Assembly (NCBI GenBank): GCA_934615235.1
Contig: CAKTTL010000003.1
Coordinates: 1-64,000, forward strand
DNA: 64,000 nucleotides
DNA from: an uncultured Clostridia bacterium
GTDB lineage: Bacteria; Bacillota; Clostridia; Christensenellales; Aristaeellaceae
Reading direction: 5' to 3'
Below the pieces are notes generated by a model. It was not told the origin of the DNA and did not search any database. It saw only the letters and a list, made by a program, of their open reading frames with translations. The position numbers and the translations under genes were made by a program. Each line of letters begins with the position of its first letter. Position 1 is the stretch's first letter. Of the stretch, positions 60,989-64,000 are shown in pieces.

Positions 60989-61927
60989 ATGACAGATATC
61001 GCTCATCCGGCGCACAAATCCGCCTGGCGCAGAAAAAACGAAATGTGGAAGGTTCCCATCCACCTGATGTTTATCCTGATTTCGGTTACAATGATCGTTC
61101 CGCTTATCATGATCTTCTCCATCTCCATCTCGGAAGAGGCGCAGATCCTCGGCATCGGCAACGGATCCGGCTTCTCCATCCTGCCCAAGGGCTTTTCGCT
61201 CGACGGCTACCGGCTCGCCTTCAAAAACCCGGACTCCGTTATAAAGGCTTACGGCGTGACCGCCTATTCCGCTATCCTGGGCACGATCATTTCCATGGGC
61301 TCCGCCGGCATGATCGCCTACCCGCTGGCGCGGAGCAACTTCAAATACAAGCCGATCATTCAGCGCTATCTGCTCATCACGATGCTCTTCGGCGCGGACA
61401 CCATCCCCACCTATATCGTGTACACGCAGTATTATCACCTGGGCGACAGCCTGCTGGTTTATATTCTTCCCTGCATTGCAGGCGGCGCGGGCACGACGTT
61501 CATGCTGCGCGCCTATATGAAAGGGCTTTCCGAATCGCTTTACGAATCGGCGGAGCTGGACGGCGCGTCGGAGCTGCGCATCTTCTTCTCCATCGTCCTC
61601 CCGCTTTCCGTGCCGATGTTCGCGGCGCTGTCGTTCATGAGCCTGGTCGGCCGCTGGAGCGATTGGGGAACCTCGCTCGTGTATATCCGCGACCCTGATA
61701 AATACACCCTGCAATACCTGCTGCAGCGCATTCTGTCTCAGGAATCGTTCATGAGGCAGATGGCGCAGAATCCCGTCGAGGGCATCGATATGAGTTCCTA
61801 CACCGCGCCGATTGAAACGCTGCGCTATGCAATGGTCATCATCGCGGCGGGCCCCATGCTCCTCGTCTTCCCGTTCTTCCAGAAATACTTCTCCAAGGGG
61901 CTGACCATCGGCTCCGTCAAGGGCTGA
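60989..61927 (+). CDS. Oligosaccharide ABC transporter permease, LplC type (cassette 3)
   Basis: 312 residues, six membrane helices; EAA loop (YESAELDGASELRIFFSIVLPLSVP) and the ending FPFFQKYFSKGLTIGSVKG. AGGAGGGGG upstream. It makes the channel with the preceding protein. Confidence 0.93.
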   Translation: MTDIAHPAHKSAWRRKNEMWKVPIHLMFILISVTMIVPLIMIFSISISEEAQILGIGNGSGFSILPKGFSLDGYRLAFKNPDSVIKAYGVTAYSAILGTIISMGSAGMIAYPLARSNFKYKPIIQRYLLITMLFGADTIPTYIVYTQYYHLGDSLLVYILPCIAGGAGTTFMLRAYMKGLSESLYESAELDGASELRIFFSIVLPLSVPMFAALSFMSLVGRWSDWGTSLVYIRDPDKYTLQYLLQRILSQESFMRQMAQNPVEGIDMSSYTAPIETLRYAMVIIAAGPMLLVFPFFQKYFSKGLTIGSVKG

Positions 61928-61988
61928 GCGGCCCGCGTCTATGTCAAGGAAGGGCGAAGCCCTTTCAATATAAAAGGAGGTACATTCC

Positions 61989-63593
61989 ATGAAGAAATCT
62001 CTGGTTGCCCTGCTTCTGGCGCTGGTGATGCTTGTTACCTGCGTCCCCTTCTCTCTTGCCGATGATACCGTTACCCTGAACGTCTGGGTCGGCGGCTACA
62101 AGCAGAAGGATTCCGACCGCGTTTGGGAAGCCGTCAATGAAAAGCTGGCGGATTACCTGCCCAACACCAAGCTGAACATCGTGCCCATCTCCTTCGATGA
62201 GTACGCCTCCAAGTGGTCCAAGGCCATGGCCGCCGGCGAGCAGATCGACGTTGCATGGCTTGGCTGGGTACACGATATGCAGAACGAAGTCAAGATGGGC
62301 TCGCTGCTCAAGCTGGACGATCTGATCGCTGAATACGGCCAGGATATGCTTGCCGAATACGGCCAGGAAATTCTCGATGCAGACCGCATCGACGGCGATA
62401 TCTATTTTATCCCCAACGGCCCCGTTCTGGGCGGCGGCAAGTATTGCCTCGTCTTCCCGAAGGAGCTGCTCGAAAAGGCCGGCATGCCCAACTTCGCGCA
62501 GGAACTCGAAGACCTGATGATGGAAGTGTTCGATTCTTACACCGTTGAAAACGTCAAGAAGCTCTATGACAAGATGGAAGAATATCTGGAAGCCCTCAAG
62601 GCCGCCGGTTCCATCAACCTGGGTGTGAACGGCAACGTGGTTGACGCCAACTACGGCCCCTTCGGCCAGACCTATTGCAACCAGTGGGGCTATGAGCGTA
62701 TGTTCCAGGTCAACTGGGGCGACGACACCTTCACCGTCGAAAGCAAATACGTGCCCGGCAGCGAAACCTATGATATCGACGCTTACGAATGGGAGCGCAT
62801 CCACGACTGGTACCAGAAAGGCTACATCCGCGAGGACTACGCTTCCGCCGGCTGGGCTCCCTTCGGCGCGGGCTATGCGTTTGAAAACATGGCCGTGGCG
62901 GGCAACAACCAGTTCGCCTACGACTATGTGAACTGGACTAAGGAAGAAGTCTACGAGATCTACAAGAACGTATACGGCTGGGACGTTGAGATCGCCGTCT
63001 GCAACCCCGTGCAGACCAAGGACGGCCGCGGTTTCTCTACCGGCGTGGGCATCCCCTACACCAGCAAGAACCCCGAGCGCGCGATGCAGCTGATCAACCT
63101 GCTTCACAGCACCAAGGGTCAGGAAATCTTCCGCATGCTGGCTTACGGCCTGGAAGGCGAGCATTACACCGTCAACGAAGACGGCTCCGTGACCTTCGCC
63201 ACCCCCACCGGCCGTGAAGGCGCGGATTCCGCCTACGGCCTGTCCGACTGGTCCATCGGCTCGAACCTGAACAAGATCGGCAAGGATCAGGAAATCGTCA
63301 TGAAGCAGGTGGAACTGGGCAAGAACGCCGTCGCCAACCCGCTGGACGGCTTCGTGTTCGACACCAGCGCTGTGCAGGATCAGTTCAGCAACTGCACCTC
63401 CTTTGTGATCAACAACCTCTACGCTATGGTTATGGACGACTGGCATGCCCGCCGCGAACAGCGCGACAAGGACTTCGCCAGCTGCGGCGTGGAAGAAGTT
63501 ATGGCTGAGCTGCAGCGTCAGATCACCGAATACGTGACGGAAAACAACATCACCAGCTGGCCGGATCGCCGCGAAGCCGCTGGAATGAAATAA
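61989..63593 (+). CDS. Extracellular sugar-binding protein of cassette 3
   Basis: 534 residues. Signal peptide 1-24 (PFSLA before DDT); Cys18 is preceded by Thr, so no standard lipobox. Binding-protein fold with AAGEQIDVAWLGW and a C-terminal region (PLDGFVFDTSAVQDQFSN, QRQITEYVTENNI) typical of the DUF3502 tail of LipO-like proteins. AAGGAGG precedes ATG 61989. Substrate unknown. Confidence 0.92.
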   Translation: MKKSLVALLLALVMLVTCVPFSLADDTVTLNVWVGGYKQKDSDRVWEAVNEKLADYLPNTKLNIVPISFDEYASKWSKAMAAGEQIDVAWLGWVHDMQNEVKMGSLLKLDDLIAEYGQDMLAEYGQEILDADRIDGDIYFIPNGPVLGGGKYCLVFPKELLEKAGMPNFAQELEDLMMEVFDSYTVENVKKLYDKMEEYLEALKAAGSINLGVNGNVVDANYGPFGQTYCNQWGYERMFQVNWGDDTFTVESKYVPGSETYDIDAYEWERIHDWYQKGYIREDYASAGWAPFGAGYAFENMAVAGNNQFAYDYVNWTKEEVYEIYKNVYGWDVEIAVCNPVQTKDGRGFSTGVGIPYTSKNPERAMQLINLLHSTKGQEIFRMLAYGLEGEHYTVNEDGSVTFATPTGREGADSAYGLSDWSIGSNLNKIGKDQEIVMKQVELGKNAVANPLDGFVFDTSAVQDQFSNCTSFVINNLYAMVMDDWHARREQRDKDFASCGVEEVMAELQRQITEYVTENNITSWPDRREAAGMK

Positions 63594-63618
63594 TTCCGCA
63601 TCTCGCAAAACAAAACAG

Positions 63619-63656
63619 ACGGGCGGAGGAGCCGAGCGCTCCCCCGCCCCGTTTTA
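63619..63656 (+). terminator. Imperfect terminator after binding protein 3
   Basis: GC-rich imperfect stem of about 14 pairs (63619-63632 with 63637-63651) followed by TTTTAT. It may allow some read-through into the hydrolase gene. Confidence 0.6.
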
Positions 63657-63680
63657 TAGCAGACCGGGAGGCAAAACCCA

Positions 63681-64000
63681 ATGGAACGAATCTTTTTTTC
63701 CGCCTTCGACGGCGCGCAGATTTCCTTCCTGCTTGAGCGTCCTGACGCGATCGAGCCGCGCCCCTGCGTCGTGTTCCTGCATGGCGGCGCATGGCGTTTC
63801 GGCCAGGCGGACGCTTTTGCCCGCCATATGCGGTATGCCGCGGCGCGCGGCGCACTGAGCGTGTCGGTTGAATACCGGCTGGCCGTTCAGGGCGGCGGCG
63901 TGCGCCGCTGTATCGACGATTGCGCGGCCGCGATGCTGTATCTGCGCGAGCATGCGCAGGCGCTCGGCATTTTGCCGCATAAAATATGCGTTTGCGGCGA
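63681..64000 (+). CDS. Alpha/beta hydrolase, N-terminal part (cut by window edge)
   Basis: ATG 63681 after GGGAGG opens a frame that stays open to the end. 106 residues are visible, with the oxyanion-hole block VVFLHGGAWRFGQ near residues 31-43 and SVEYRLA, as in hormone-sensitive-lipase/acetyl-xylan-esterase-like proteins; the window ends just before the expected catalytic serine elbow. No signal peptide. Probably an intracellular esterase that works with cassette 3. Confidence 0.82.
   Translation, partial: MERIFFSAFDGAQISFLLERPDAIEPRPCVVFLHGGAWRFGQADAFARHMRYAAARGALSVSVEYRLAVQGGGVRRCIDDCAAAMLYLREHAQALGILPHKICVCG

Overview
The window is about 64 kb of gene-dense, GC-rich (by eye near 60%) bacterial chromosome. 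It looks like a high-GC member of the Clostridia, probably a gut or rumen, Christensenellales-like organism. That placement is an inference from several features: sigma-A promoters of TTGNNN-N17/18-TATAAT form, strong Shine-Dalgarno sites, a glmS ribozyme, LplB/LplC-type sugar importers, YesM/YesN-type and membrane-bound AraC regulators, and a short alanyl-tRNA synthetase. I see no rRNA, tRNA, CRISPR array, prophage or intact transposase.

Layout. 1-2.6 kb: two tandem secreted beta-helix proteins (the first cut by the window edge) with duplicated promoters and signal peptides. 2.7-4.1 kb: a PAP2 phosphatase-like protein and a YwaF-type membrane protein. 4.2-7.2 kb (minus): birA, acpS, nnr and a MazF-like toxin with no antitoxin. 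7.3-11.7 kb: MoxR ATPase, DUF58 and transglutaminase operon. 11.9-17.2 kb: sugar import cassette 1 (two permeases, binding protein, transmembrane AraC regulator). 17.2-18.9 kb: an unknown secreted protein. 19.2-23.7 kb (minus): an unusual operon of a solitary DNA methyltransferase, a small unknown protein and two paralogous secreted proteins. 23.8-29.7 kb: a cysteine-rich cluster protein, a two-component system, a DUF362 ferredoxin-like protein, YqeY, a shortened BCCT-like membrane protein, a GNAT remnant and a small membrane protein. 29.8-34.0 kb (minus): amino-sugar operon glmS - left-handed beta-helix acyltransferase - glmM, with a glmS ribozyme in the leader. 34.0-40.7 kb: YgjP-like metallopeptidase, Tet(M)-like ribosomal protection GTPase, an unknown exported protein, short AlaRS, flavodoxin and a PHP-domain protein.

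40.9-64 kb is carbohydrate territory. Cassette 2 (permeases, binding protein, transmembrane AraC) faces a cytoplasmic GH92 mannosidase-like gene whose leader carries a small TA-flanked inverted-repeat element. A HAD phosphatase, a LysR/MATE pair and a minus-strand set (beta-helix protein, GH13, esterase) follow. A damaged response regulator and its intact YesM-type kinase then precede cassette 3 and a partial alpha/beta hydrolase.

How the parts fit: each importer lacks its own ATPase, so a shared MsmX/MsmK-like ATPase elsewhere is expected. Each cassette sits beside its own sensor-regulator, and two of the three sit beside cytoplasmic glycan-processing enzymes. This suggests that oligosaccharides are imported intact and cleaved inside. 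The glmS operon would feed UDP-GlcNAc synthesis and is probably controlled by glucosamine-6-phosphate through its ribozyme.
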